DNA of 64,000 nt. Source: Cavia porcellus. Its lineage: Eukaryota > Chordata > Mammalia > Rodentia > Caviidae. Below, piece after piece: positions 44,668-54,559 of the stretch (position 1 is its first letter; each line of letters opens with the position of its first letter). The DNA lies in contig NW_026947506.1 in NCBI RefSeq assembly GCF_034190915.1, positions 36,517,748 to 36,581,747 on the forward strand. The letters run 5' to 3'. Below the pieces are notes generated by a model. The model searched no databases and had not been told where the DNA came from. It saw nothing but the letters and a program-made list of their open reading frames with translations. The position numbers were made by a program, and so were the translations under genes.

Positions 44668-44860
44668 TCTAGGCATGGCAGTGTGCACCTGTAACACCAG
44701 TACTCTGGGAGACTGAGGAAAAGGTTTCTTAAGTTTGCAACCAGCCTGGGAAGTTTAGGGATTTAACAAGAACCTGTCTCAAATTTAAAATTGAGGGGTG
44801 GAGCTGAGAATGCAGCTCAGAGCAAAGGCCTCAGGTCCAATCCTCAGTTTAAAAAAAAAG
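44668..44860 (+). mobile_element. B1-ID dimeric SINE
   Basis: 'taggcatggcagtgtgcacc', 'tactctgggagactgaggaa', then ID 'gctgagaatgcagctcagag'. Confidence 0.85.
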
Positions 44861-44889
44861 TAATTCTTGATTAGTTTGCATTTTTTAAA

Positions 44890-45360
44890 ATTTATTTTTA
44901 TTTTAAAGGGAATATAATAGAATGGTGAAAACTCAATATTGGATTTCAAAAACAAAATAGTAGGGAATCCTACTATATGTAATATAGTTACTATATTGTA
45001 TATTGTTATACTCTAAAGCGTGCTTAGACTATGGCTTTAGGCTTGCAAAGTCAATCAAACAGTACAAGCATTGAATTTGTTTCTTTACTTCAGCAATCTC
45101 AGCCTGTGCTCCCCTGACTCAGCTGGTTGCTCCGCAGGGGTGGGTTGGGTTGGAGGGTGTCCTCTCCCGCCCATTCACCTACTGGCTTATGGGGAAGGGG
45201 TGGTGGCGTGGCTTCTTTACTGGCTTCCCCTGGCTGGAGGGGCCTCCACTGGATCCTGGAGGGGGGTTCTCTTGATTAGTTTTAACAATGGCAGTGAACT
45301 ATATCCTATTTTTAAAAGTGTCTCCATTGAGGCATTTCCCCCTCCATTTTATCTTTAAGA
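44890..45360 (-). mobile_element. L1-lineage 3' end, partner of 3,100-3,690
   Basis: 'ggcttgcaaagtcaatcaaa' and 'cagcctgtgctcccctgact' align with 3,465-3,540; a GC-rich block follows. On the minus strand the order is GC-rich block, then A/T tail. Confidence 0.65.
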
Positions 45361-45474
45361 GACGGACTATAGAACTTCTACAAATAAAGTCGCATGACGC
45401 GTGGATGATTCTTCTTCTTCCTCCTCCTTTTTCGTCTTCTTCCTTTTTTCTTTTCCCTCTTCCTCTGTTTTGTG

Positions 45475-46015
45475 GTAACAGAGATTAAATTAGGGACACT
45501 TTACTACTGAACTATAGGTCTTCAGTACCCTTTTTTTAATTTGAATTTTTAAATTTGAGACAGTGTCTTGGTTACTTTTCTCTCATTGTTGAGACAAAAT
45601 ACCTGACACCCAAAGTGAAGCAAGGGAAGGTTTATTTCTTACAGTTTTGGATGTTTCAGTCCACACTCAGCTGGCTCCAAGGACCGCATGGCTGGGGGGT
45701 TGCCATTCCTGGCGGCCTCAGATGACAAGAGCTAAAGGGCAGAAAAGGGAAAAACACATTTTTTCCCACCCCTACACTGTATGCCAGTTACCCGCCCCTA
45801 GGCAGGTGCAGCACTCACATTGCCAATCCCAGCACTAGACAACAAACCAATCACAAACACTAGATCCAGCCACTACCATGTCTATGTGAGGCAGAAGAGG
45901 GGTACCTTGACACAAACTACAACAGATAGCATCTCCCTAAATTACCCAAGGAGGGCCCAAACTTTTGATCCTCCTGTCTGAGCACTTATAGGTATCCACC
46001 ACTGCTCCTGCCTTG
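45475..46015 (-). mobile_element. B1-ID SINE split by an LTR
   Basis: Reverse ID (45,475-45,530) and reverse B1 start to 'tttgagacag' (45,563), then B1 resumes at 45,925 with 'gatagcatctccctaaatta'. Confidence 0.8.
45564..45924 (-). mobile_element. MaLR-type LTR inside a SINE
   Basis: 361 bp. Minus strand: TGTTGTAGTTTGTGTCAAGG ... 'aaaagtaaccaagaca'. Flanks 'gacag' and 'gatag' (45,559-45,563; 45,925-45,929). Confidence 0.87.
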
Positions 46016-46106
46016 GGATTTCTTCTTAATCACATGCAGGTGGAGGTGTACTGAAGCGAGAGGGAAGCTACCCTTAAACTCTGCCATCTATGTTTGAAAT
46101 GTCCCT

Positions 46107-46420
46107 GTCTTAGTCACTCTCCTCCTTACTGAGCCACAGTGTCTGACACCCACCACATGAGGGAGAGGTTTATCTGGGTTCACAGTTTGTTCAAGTTTCA
46201 GCCCATAGTTGGTCAGTTCCAAGGCAGAATGGCATGGTAGAAGGTCCTGGGGGCAGAAGAAAGCTACTCACCATGGCATTCAAGAAGCAGACAGATAAGG
46301 GGAGCACAAGGGAGATAAACCCCTCGAAGCCATACCACCAGTGACACACGTCTTGTGACTAGACCCCACCTCCCAACAGCAAGCCAGCTGTAAGCTCCCA
46401 ATCACTTTCCAAAGGTCCTG
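46107..46420 (-). mobile_element. MaLR-type LTR, related to 19,374
   Basis: Reverse 3' end 'tgtcttagtcactctcctcc', 'ggagaggtttatctgggttc', 'caacagcaagccagctgtaa'. The 5' end is not found. Confidence 0.72.
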
Positions 46421-46827
46421 TCAATGATAGTACGAGGCTCTGAGGCGACATGCAGATATAAAACCTAAGAGTCCCCTGCAAAAAGTTATATAAGCAAACA
46501 CCGCAGGGATCCCTGACAGCAACTGGACAGAGTCTAAATCCCTGGACCTGGCAGCCCTAGACTCAGGACCCAAGCTCTCTGTCCTGGCTTGTGTCCCACC
46601 TCTCCAGGCTGAACAGATGTTGGAGAACATACCCCATGCTAGTCTCTGATGCTTCCTGCTTATCTTTCCCTTTAAAAGGGACACTGTCCTTCAGACAACC
46701 CCAGAAATAAACTCTTTTGTCCAATGTCTCCAAGCTGCTACCATTCACTCTGTGCATTTACTTCCCCTATTAGCAATCACATTGTGTTTCTAATGCCCAT
46801 GTCCTTATTTATCAATCAATCAATTTT
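46421..46827. other. Unassigned sequence
   Basis: Minus frames of 64 and 87 codons show no domain. Confidence 0.4.
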
Positions 46828-46988
46828 TTGGCAGTACAAGGGATTGGACCAAGGACCTTTATACTGAGCTAAATCTCCGCCATTTTTTAATTTTTTGAGA
46901 CAGGATCTTGTTAAATTGCTCAAGGTGGGTTTGAACCTGTGATCCTCCTGTCTCAGCCTCCCAGAGGGATAAACCACCACACCTGGCT
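46828..46988 (-). mobile_element. B1-ID dimeric SINE
   Basis: Reverse ID 'acaagggattggaccaagga', then reverse B1 'gagacaggatcttgttaaat'. Confidence 0.86.
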
Positions 46989-47193
46989 TCAATCAGTCTT
47001 TATGGAGCATGTACAGCAAGCATGTATTTCAGTGACTGGAGCCACTGGCAGGTTCTATCTGTTTGTCCTAGCCCAAGGTCAACCACATTATAGCCACGTG
47101 AGGGAATCACCAGCCTGAAATGGGGGATCATACTGGTGGTCTCTCAATGGCTGGCAGAAATCGAAATAGCAGGAATCAAAAGGAATGTGAGTA

Positions 47194-47346
47194 GCTGGAC
47201 ATGGTGGCATATGCCTGTAATTCAGTACTCAGGAGGCTGAGGCAGGAGGATTGTTGCAAGATCAAAACCAGCCTGGGCTACAAAATGAGCTTCAGACCAG
47301 CCTGAACAGTATAACGAGACCCTGTTTCAAAAAAGAAAAAAAAAAA
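47194..47346 (+). mobile_element. B1 SINE
   Basis: 'catggtggcatatgcctgta' with the full rodent B1 body and A-tail. Flanks 'aaaaggaatgtgagt' and 'aaaaggagcatgagt' are the likely target duplication. Confidence 0.92.
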
Positions 47347-47350
47347 AAAA

Positions 47351-47869
47351 GGAGCATGAGTGACATTGCCTGCCTGTGAGTTACCAAGTTGAGAGATGTC
47401 CCTCTGTGTGTCTCAGACACCCTTCCCAGCACATCAGTGACCCAACTTGGGCTTCACTGTGAACTGACAGAGTCCTCTCTGAGAGTCCCTGGCAGGCTCT
47501 TGGTTCCTTCCCTCTGCAGAGCTCTAGCCTAAAGGCTGCAGCGTCCAGGCTCCTCAACCATAGCCAGCCTCAAAGCCATAAAGGAGATTCCTACTGCAGC
47601 CTCATAATGTGGACCATAAAACCTCCCAGTACTACCTGTCCCAGCTGCTGTGTATCCCAGGCCTATTCTTTTAAAAAACTGTGTGTGAAAAAAAAAAAAA
47701 AGCACCAGAAAGTACTTAACATGAAACCTCACTATTTCTTCAAATGATTCTTGTTCTTTCTTGCAGGCCATGGGTTTTATACAGGCATTGGTTAGTTTGA
47801 GTTTTTCTCTTTTTCTTCAATGGACACTAACTGTGGAGAATTACTGCAGTGTGGTAAGCTGGTTTAAAG
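47351..47869. other. Unassigned sequence
   Basis: An A-run at 47,689-47,702 and an 80-codon minus frame without a domain. Confidence 0.4.
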
Positions 47870-47879
47870 ACTTGGAACA

Positions 47880-48041
47880 ACCTGGTGGCACACACTTGTA
47901 ATCCCAGCACTTGGGAGGCTGAGGCAGGAGGATTGTCATAGGTTTGAGGCCAGCCTAGGCTACATAGTGAGTTCGAAAGTTAGCCTGAACTACGTAGTGA
48001 GACGCTGTCTCAAAAAACAAACAAACAAAATCTAAAACCTA
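47880..48041 (+). mobile_element. B1 SINE with CAAA tail
   Basis: 'acttgtaatcccagcacttg' to 'acgctgtctcaaaaaacaaa'. 'gacttggaac' flanks it (47,870-47,879; 48,042-48,051). Confidence 0.93.
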
Positions 48042-48051
48042 AGGACTTGGA

Positions 48052-48733
48052 ACCAAGTTGGGTGTGACAGCTGCCATAGGCAGCTGCCATACAATTGTGA
48101 GCTTTAAGGTCAAGGATAACATGAAAGGGTGGAAATGGACATTGGGGATTGCTAGTGGAAAAATATCTACAAATATACGGCTGGCTGACAGCAACCAGAT
48201 CAGCATGTCAGTAAGAGAAGAAGCTGAGATGTGATGCCATTAAGCCCTCTAGGCTGGGAGAATGGGATGCCCTGGGTAGTCTGGCTTGAGTTACAGTCCC
48301 CTCTAGAGGTGAAATGAAACCTTTCCTGCTGATTAGAGGTAGGGAACTGGGGGATAAACTCCCCCAAAGAAAAGGGACTGCCATGTAGAAGTAAATGCAG
48401 ACCTCCCTAATGAGATCAGACAAAGCCACCAGCACTCGTTGTTGGGCAGAGATTCCAAGGTAGGCAGAAATAGGGCAGCTTCATCATGATAAAAGGAGGA
48501 CCCAGGAGTGCCCAGGCAGGATGCAGGTGGCCAGTGAGAAGCCGGGCACTCTGTGTGATGGTTTTAGAGATGTATTTGGCCTTCTCTGGTTGGTCCTAGG
48601 TTGGAAGTGGGAAAAACAATTAGGGATGCTGACACCTCCACAACTTCTGTAAAATAAAACCTTTCCTTGGAGAAACTGGTTGCTTTTCAGTTTTATATTT
48701 CTGGTTTTTTTCTCCCATTTTCTCTCCCCTCCT

Positions 48734-48735
<2 letters not shown>
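48052..48735. other. Unassigned sequence
   Basis: No repeat or domain is recognised. Confidence 0.4.
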
Positions 48736-48738
<3 letters not shown>

Positions 48739-48803
<65 letters not shown>

Positions 48804-48815
48804 TCTCTCTCCGTC
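48739..48815 (+). repeat. (CT)n microsatellite
   Basis: About 38 CT units with one 'ca' interruption near the end. Confidence 0.98.
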
Positions 48816-48822
48816 TCTCTCA

Positions 48823-48945
48823 TCAGTACTGAGAATTGAATCCAGAGCCCTCATACTGAGTGGTATCCAGCCCTTTTTATTTTGAGGCACAGCCTAAGTC
48901 ACTAAGTTGCCCAGGCTGAGCTCAAACTTGCAATCTTCCTGGACA
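48823..48945 (-). mobile_element. B1-ID SINE, truncated
   Basis: Reverse ID 'tactgagaattgaatccaga', then reverse B1 'cactaagttgcccaggctga'. The CT tract adjoins its 3' tail. Confidence 0.82.
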
Positions 48946-49261
48946 GGATGGAACCATGCTAGGCATCCTTGGTGGCTGGGCACTTTCCATAAGGCCTTTC
49001 CTGTACGGTTTTTGTTTTTAACTAGCTATGCACAATGAGTCTCCCAGAAGTTAAGAAGACAATGAAGAAGATTATATAAAGGAACCTAGGATGCGAGAGT
49101 AGTAAAGACAACACAAGAGAAAATATTGAAGGCAGCACAGCTGTTGTTAACAACCTGCGCTGGTCCACTCTCCTTTACTGTGAGTAATCCCTAAGGTGAC
49201 TAATTTATGTAGAGAAGAGGGTAATTGTTTGTTCATTGTTATTGTTATTGTTGCTGCTGCT
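48946..49261. other. Unassigned sequence
   Basis: Nothing recognised; ends with TTG-rich sequence. Confidence 0.4.
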
Positions 49262-49445
49262 ATTTTGTAGTACTACTGACTGAACCCAGGGCCTTCTGTG
49301 GAGTTACATCCCCAACTCTTTAAAAATATTTTTTGAGACAAGATCTCCCTAAGTCACTGAGTTAGCCAGGCTGGGCTTAAATATGCAATTATTCTACCCC
49401 ATCTCCTAGAGTGCTGGGGTCACAGGCATGTGCCAGAACACCTGG
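49262..49445 (-). mobile_element. B1-ID dimeric SINE
   Basis: Reverse ID 'tactgactgaacccagggcc', then reverse B1 'gagacaagatctccctaagt' to 'ggggtcacaggcatgtgcca'. Confidence 0.87.
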
Positions 49446-49491
49446 TTGAGGAGAGATTCATTTTAGTTCACAGTTTTAAAGGTTTTAATCC

Positions 49492-50240
49492 GGACTTCCG
49501 GGAGAACATGGCAGACAGATAACAGCTACTACGGAGGCTCTCTGAAAGGCTCGGCTCAGAAGTTAGGAAGGGTGCGGAGTAAGGAGACATAAGCAGGTGG
49601 AGATATGCTCTGCTGACTCAGGAACGAACTGGGCTGAGAGAAACCAACTTGGAATGCAGTCCTGGTGCTAAAAACAGGAACAGAAAAGCCTCAGTGTGGA
49701 GGCTGGAGCCTGCGCCATTGGAAGCCGTGATTTGGGTTTCCCGCCGCACGGTGACTGGCTGCCTCTACATCGGCTCATTAAGGGGAGAGACACGCGGAAG
49801 CTCTGAGAACGGGAATCTGCAAACGGAGTTGAAAACAGTATGGGCAGGGAGACGTACACTGACTTGTGGTGAGGTGAGTGAGAGAAACTGACACTCTACC
49901 ACAGTTTGACTCCAGCGGAGGACGTTCTGGGCCCAGGCAGTCCTGCACGAGCAGGGCGCAGTGGCAACTTCAGCCACACATCCCCCTCTCAGGCGGGATT
50001 GGTGAAAAGTGCCTAGCGTGCGTGACACTGCTGGCGGACCCAGTAGGCTAGCCCAACCCAGATCCCAGAGCCTGACGGTGGCCGGGAGGGGCAGGCCCCG
50101 CGTAGGCTGCCTGGTCTGGAACTTCCTGGTGAGCTGCGGTGGGTGGGAACACCTAACCGACACAATTCGATCAGGCTGTGGCTGACAGGGAGAGAAGCTG
50201 GGCCTCTTACATAAGCTTGCATATATAAGGAACAGAGAAT
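49492..50240 (+). promoter_or_regulatory. L1-type 5' region, likely internal promoter
   Basis: About 750 bp, G/C-richer than its surroundings. 'aacatggc' near the first bases is a plausible YY1-type site, as in L1 starts. Its first 420 bases align with 60,233-60,560 (cagtcctggt; cctgtggtgag/cttgtggtgag). Promoter function is inferred from L1 biology. Confidence 0.6.
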
Positions 50241-50316
50241 ATGGGAAGAGGCAGCAACAAGAAAGGCTCCTCGGCCCCCAATTCTGAGAAACAGGTAATA
50301 GCGGACACCGCACCAA
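49765..50316 (-). other. 183-codon antisense ORF across half-L1 5' region
   Basis: The second-longest open frame in the window. It runs antisense to the 5' region and the first 25 codons of ORF1. It is rich in Ser, Arg, Pro, Leu and Cys, with a hydrophobic stretch near residues 20-35, and no known domain is recognised. Primate L1 has a short antisense ORF0 in the same place, but I see no sequence evidence of relationship. It may be a by-product of GC-rich sequence. Confidence 0.3.
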
Positions 50317-51290
50317 TAGACATAAAGCACCATATAAAGAGCCTCATAGATCAGTTCAGGAATGAAGTTATCAATGACCTGAAGCTAGAAGTATGCAGAA
50401 TAGTTAGAGAAATGCTAAGCACCACCCAAGAAAAAACAGATGGTGGAATGGAAGAACAGAAAAAGAGGGGAAAATTGTTTGATGGAGAAAACAGAGAAAG
50501 CATAGAATATGTGAAGCAGGTTCAAAGGGACTACCAAGAAACTAAGAAGTCTATCGAAAACTGGCATAACAGCTTGAAAGAAACTAAGGACAGACTATCT
50601 GAACTGGAGGGCAGATTTGTAATATGGGAGAAGGAAATGAAAAACTTCTTAAAAGTAACAAAGAAACAAACAGCAATAATACAAAGACAAGAAGATGATA
50701 AGAGGATCCATAACTTAAGGATTAAGAACATAAAAGAAGAAGTAGGGACACAAACAAATGAACTACAAAAGCTACTCACAGAAATAATCCAGGAGAATTT
50801 TCCTAATTTAGCAAAAGGTAAAGATACTCAGATGTATGAGGCATACAGGACCCCAGCTACCTACAACCCAAACAGAGCAACACCCAGGCATATAATAATC
50901 AAAATTCCAGAAATTCAATACAAGAACAGAATATTAAAAGCTGTCAGAGACAAGAAACAGACCACTTACAAGGGAACACCCATCAGAATTACAGCATATT
51001 TCTCTGCACAAACCATCAAATCACAAAGAGTGTGGGGGGAAATAAGTCAGGCTTTGAAAGATAATAATCTCCAGCCAAGATTGAGATATCCTGCACAACT
51101 GTCCTTGGAAATTGATGGAAAAACAAGGTGCTTCCAGGATAAAGAGGAACTGGGGGAATTTGCAACCACCAATTCAACTCTACAGAAAGTATTGCAGGAT
51201 ATTCTAAAAAAAGAAAAATACAAAGAATCCAGAAATAGTGGCGGGGAGGCCACAACAAATGGAGCAGAGAACAAAATGAAGACAAACTGA
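50241..51290 (+). CDS. L1 ORF1 protein (RNA-binding chaperone)
   Basis: 349 residues, intact, ATG to TGA. ORF1p trimerises, coats the element RNA and acts as a nucleic-acid chaperone in cytoplasmic ribonucleoprotein particles. Visible layout: a short basic N-terminus (1-30); a long charged coiled coil (about 31-154, heptads such as LKETKDRLSELEGRF); an RRM-like domain (about 155-238) with RIHNLRIKNI and HIIIKIPE; and the C-terminal domain (about 240-323) with TTYKGTPIRIT and YPAQLS. The family usually has YPAKLS, so K to Q is a small change. A Gly/Asn/Lys-rich tail (324-349) follows. Length matches mammalian ORF1p (about 340-370). The start is the first ATG after the 5' region and gives the usual Met-Gly-basic N-terminus. 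No ORF2 follows, so movement would need another L1's enzyme. Confidence 0.95.
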   Translation: MGRGSNKKGSSAPNSEKQVIADTAPIDIKHHIKSLIDQFRNEVINDLKLEVCRIVREMLSTTQEKTDGGMEEQKKRGKLFDGENRESIEYVKQVQRDYQETKKSIENWHNSLKETKDRLSELEGRFVIWEKEMKNFLKVTKKQTAIIQRQEDDKRIHNLRIKNIKEEVGTQTNELQKLLTEIIQENFPNLAKGKDTQMYEAYRTPATYNPNRATPRHIIIKIPEIQYKNRILKAVRDKKQTTYKGTPIRITAYFSAQTIKSQRVWGEISQALKDNNLQPRLRYPAQLSLEIDGKTRCFQDKEELGEFATTNSTLQKVLQDILKKEKYKESRNSGGEATTNGAENKMKTN

Positions 51291-52629
51291 CAGCTACTGA
51301 CAGAAAAAGAGCTCAACAGAAATGAGGCAGAGAAGATTGGATGATAGGAACAGCTATTTTGGAGAAAATGACATCTTAATAGGTAATACTGATTTAGTAT
51401 CATCTTGTTTTGAAGTCTCATCAAGCTTTTGTTCTTCTGTCTCCATTGGTCTAAATAGGTTGTATCTTATTGGATTTTATTATGTACGATAGTATAAGCA
51501 AAAACCTTTTAAAAACAAGGAGATTATACAGAAACCATTGTTCATTTTCTGTTAGTCGATTCTAAATACTCTGTAATGCTGTCATTCTCTTAAATGGTTT
51601 TACATTGTTTTGATATATTTAATGCTACAGTATACGAAGTTGTACTCAAGGATTTCAAGGAAAGAGACAATATGGTAACTACTTTTATGTCAGGATTATC
51701 TGATGGTGAAACACTATTCTGCTTAAATGGTTATGTTTTGATCTGCGCTGTTTCACTGTTATGCCCTCTTTTATCTCAATCTCCACTCCATTATTTACTT
51801 CTTTATTTTTATCCTTTTAATTAAGGGAAAAATAAATAAAAATAGCAGGATATATTATAGTAACCCACTTTGACTTTCTATTATCTCGATTTGAAGCCCT
51901 GTATTACTCTCACTATCTTGTTTTTGACTGATGTTCCCCTATTCTGTTTTGTTAGATAGTATCAGGTTCAAAAGTTTAGGTATCAGCTGTGAAGATAATG
52001 AGATTCATTATAACTCCCATTCTCGTTGACTTTTATCTATTTTTGAAGACCTACAATGTCTCCAATGTTTTGGTTTTGTCGGTTTTGTTCTTTACTGTTT
52101 TGTTCAATTTTATTATAACTAATGATATAGGCAATTCTATTAGAGATAGCGAGAGGCATTATGGTAACCATTGTTGATCACCTTGCATTATGTTTTTACA
52201 TTATCTATTATGTCCACCCTTTTGATTTGACCGATTCTGCTCTGTTATGTCACACTTGGTTTTACTCTCTTCCAAAAACGTAATAAGAACCGTGGGAGCA
52301 ATGAAACCCAAAATGTGTAATAGTCATTGTACAAAAGAGAGGAAAAGAAAGTGCTCTAAACTATATAACTGCATGTATATTTAAGTGTATAAGATAGAAA
52401 ATGATATCACAGAGTTTTATTGGATCATTGAACAGAATTGTTTGTAGTAACATTATTGGAATGTCCACTTTACAAGCTTTAATTTTGTGACTTGAACAAT
52501 TATTTCTAAGGTGACAATATGTAATCCATTAACTAGTGATTTCCTACTGTTTATTTTTTTCTGTAAATCTGTATAACTTGTACCCTTTCTCTGCTTTTTT
52601 TTTTCTCCTTAAATAAAATTAAAAAAAAA
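51291..52629 (+). other. Long modular 3' region of half-L1
   Basis: 51,340-51,842 aligns with the 3'-UTR of the minus-strand L1 at 61,948-62,480 (atttagtatcatcttgtttt; 'ccattgttcattttctgtta') and ends in an A-rich 'aaaaataaataaaaa'. A second segment (51,843-52,629) then repeats related phrases ('ttatagtaaccc', 'cattatggtaaccattgttg') and ends in a new AATAAA. About 1.34 kb, much longer than the roughly 0.5-0.7 kb of its relatives. Confidence 0.7.
52612..52617 (+). promoter_or_regulatory. Polyadenylation signal
   Basis: AATAAA 12 bases before the A-rich end of the half-L1 and next to the right target duplication. Confidence 0.8.
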
Positions 52630-52851
52630 TAAAGGTTTTAATCCAAGGTTGAGGGGTTCCATTGTGTTGGGCCTGGAGGGAGGCAGCACATCACGATGGG
52701 AGTCCATGGTAGAGGACAACTGTTTGTCACATGAAAAGGGAGTGGGATAGAAGGAGCCTGGATCTTGTTCTTACCTTTAGAAGCATGCTCTCAATGACCT
52801 AAAATCCTCCTGCTAGGTCCTGCCTCTTAAAGTTTCTATCATGAGTCAGGT

Positions 52852-53025
52852 ATGAGGGCACACACCTTAATCCCAGCATTTTGGAAGGTGGAGGCAGGAA
52901 GATAGCAACTTTGAGCCCAACCTGGAAACTTACTGAGACATTGTCTCTGAAATGAAAATTAAAAGGGCTGGGGATGTAGCTCAGTGGGACAGACTTGGGC
53001 CCAATTCATAGTACTACAAAAAAAT
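52852..53025 (+). mobile_element. B1-ID dimeric SINE
   Basis: 'ggtatgagggcacacacctt', 'ttggaaggtggaggcaggaa', then ID 'gggctggggatgtagctcag'. Confidence 0.87.
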
Positions 53026-53239
53026 TTTTTTGAAATGTTATATATTTTTTGTGTAGCATGAAATATTATTCTTTTTTGATTTTTTTTCAGTCAGCCATTC
53101 CTATGTGTGGACCACACCAGAAATGGACTAGAGACCAAATATGGCCTATGGCAGTGGCTTGCTGACCCTGTTCTAGGCTAATTCATTTACCTAAAAAGGA
53201 CAAAAGAAGACAAAAGCAGAACCAAAAAAGTCATTGTCC

Positions 53240-53375
53240 TCACCTGTTAGCCCCGCATCAAAGGAGGCTGAGGCAGGAAGATTACAAGTCTGAGTTTTGC
53301 ATGGGCAATTTAGCAAGACCCTGTCTCAAAATATAAAAAAAAAGAGCTGAGGATGGAGCCCAGGGTAGAGCATTT
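53240..53375 (+). mobile_element. B1-ID SINE, decayed
   Basis: 'aaaggaggctgaggcaggaa', 'gcaagaccctgtctcaaaat', then ID 'gagctgaggatggagcccag'. Confidence 0.8.
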
Positions 53376-53970
53376 CTGAGTTTCTCTAGCTTTTCTTTTT
53401 TCAAGTCCCTGTGTCAAAACAACACTAGTTTTGGAATCCAAGCTTTGTTATAAAGGAAAGGAATTTTTCATTTATTTAGTTTCTATTAACATTTCTAAAG
53501 CCAGAAGTGACTTTATTGCTTTACCACAGGATTAAACAAGAAGGCACAAATGTCCCCTTCCTGGGCATAGAAGAGAGCGATGAGAAGCAGCATGTGATGC
53601 CACCTTTGTGTGATGACCCAGCTTTCCCAGAGCTAAGCCCTTAGCATGCAGGGTGTGCAAATGGAGCAGAACACACTCTGGCTGCATACAAGAACAACAT
53701 GCATGGGCCAACAGCAGGCGTCCTCCCAGCCAGTGTCTGTCACAAACAGGCCCTGGCAAGAACATTTGCTCTGTGTATATCAGGAAACACTGTAAATCAG
53801 ACCTTTCCATTTTCTGGAGAGCTTACTATCTTTCCTTCCTTCTTTCCTTTTCTTCCTTTTTCTTTCTTCCTTCTTCCTTCTAGCCCATCTCCCAACTGTG
53901 AATTTAGATTGAAACACAAAATTCAGCATCTTGGTGCTGAAGTTCAGGTAAGTATCCCCTAAAAGTCCCA
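53376..53970. other. Unassigned sequence with CTTT-rich tract
   Basis: 53,831-53,882 is C/T-rich. Minus and plus frames of 76-92 codons are unsupported. Confidence 0.4.
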
Positions 53971-53974
53971 AGAT

Positions 53975-54272
53975 TTGAAGGCTTGCTCACCAACTTGTGG
54001 CACTATTGGGAAATTAGGTCACCGAGGGACATACACTTGAAGGGGCATACACTTGTACGTTTCCTGTCTCTTTTTGCGTCCTTCCATAAGATGAGCATTG
54101 TTCTTTGCCATCTGTACTCACCAGAATGTGTTGCCTCACCACAGGAACCTAAGCAATAAATCCAAGAAACTAGGCACTGAAACCTCAGAAACTGAACCAA
54201 AATAAATTTTCCTTCACTGTAAACTTGATTGTCTCAAGCATTTTATTACAGTAATGGAAAGCTGACTAACAC
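53975..54272 (+). mobile_element. MaLR-type LTR
   Basis: 3' end 'ttttattacagtaatggaaa' and 'gctgactaacaca' with AATAAA ('accaaaataaattttccttc'). The start is approximate. Confidence 0.68.
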
Positions 54273-54305
54273 ATGTGATAAGATTCACCAAAAAATTAAA
54301 CACAC

Positions 54306-54476
54306 AGCTATATGTGATGGTGTATGCCTATAATCCCAGGACTCTGAAAGGCAAGAGGGTCACAAGTTCGAGTTCAACATGGGAAACTTATTGATACCAC
54401 CTCAAAATAAAAATTTTTTTAAAATCTGGGGATGTAGATAGTGTGAAGGCCCTGGGTTCAATTCTCAGTATGGCAC
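54306..54476 (+). mobile_element. B1-ID SINE
   Basis: 'gtgatggtgtatgcctataa', then ID 'ctggggatgtagatagtgtg' and 'gggttcaattctcagtatgg'. Confidence 0.82.
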
Positions 54477-54535
54477 ACACATACCCCCACATACATACAC
54501 ACACACACACACACATGCACGCAAGCACACATGCA
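54474..54535 (+). repeat. (CA)n microsatellite
   Basis: Interrupted CA units grown from the SINE tail. Confidence 0.95.
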
Positions 54536-54559
54536 CAGTTAAACACAGAATTACCATAT

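Larger units (their letters stand above)
49492..52629 (+). mobile_element. ORF1-only L1 (half-L1, HAL1-like), complete
   Basis: 3,138 bp between identical 15-mers 'taaaggttttaatcc' (49,477-49,491; 52,630-52,644). Order: 5' region 49,492-50,240, intact ORF1 50,241-51,290, 3' region 51,291-52,629 with AATAAA and a short A-tail. No endonuclease or reverse transcriptase sequence lies between ORF1 and the 3' region. The 5' start 'ggacttccgggagaacatgg' resembles the L1 start at 21,951. HAL1 elements are known ORF1-only L1 derivatives mobilised in trans. Intact ORF and exact duplications point to a fairly recent insertion. Confidence 0.85.
49446..52848 (-). mobile_element. MaLR-type LTR split by half-L1
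   Basis: Left part 49,446-49,491 (cattttagttcacagtttta) and right part 52,645-52,848 (aaggttgaggggttccattg) form one reverse MaLR LTR, comparable to 31,478. The half-L1 occupies the gap. Confidence 0.68.

Noticed and set aside
48739..48815. Possible regulatory GA/CT element
   Set aside because: A simple microsatellite; no promoter or gene lies nearby.
50531..51424. Minus-strand frames of 82-125 codons under ORF1
   Set aside because: Shadows of the intact ORF1 on the other strand.
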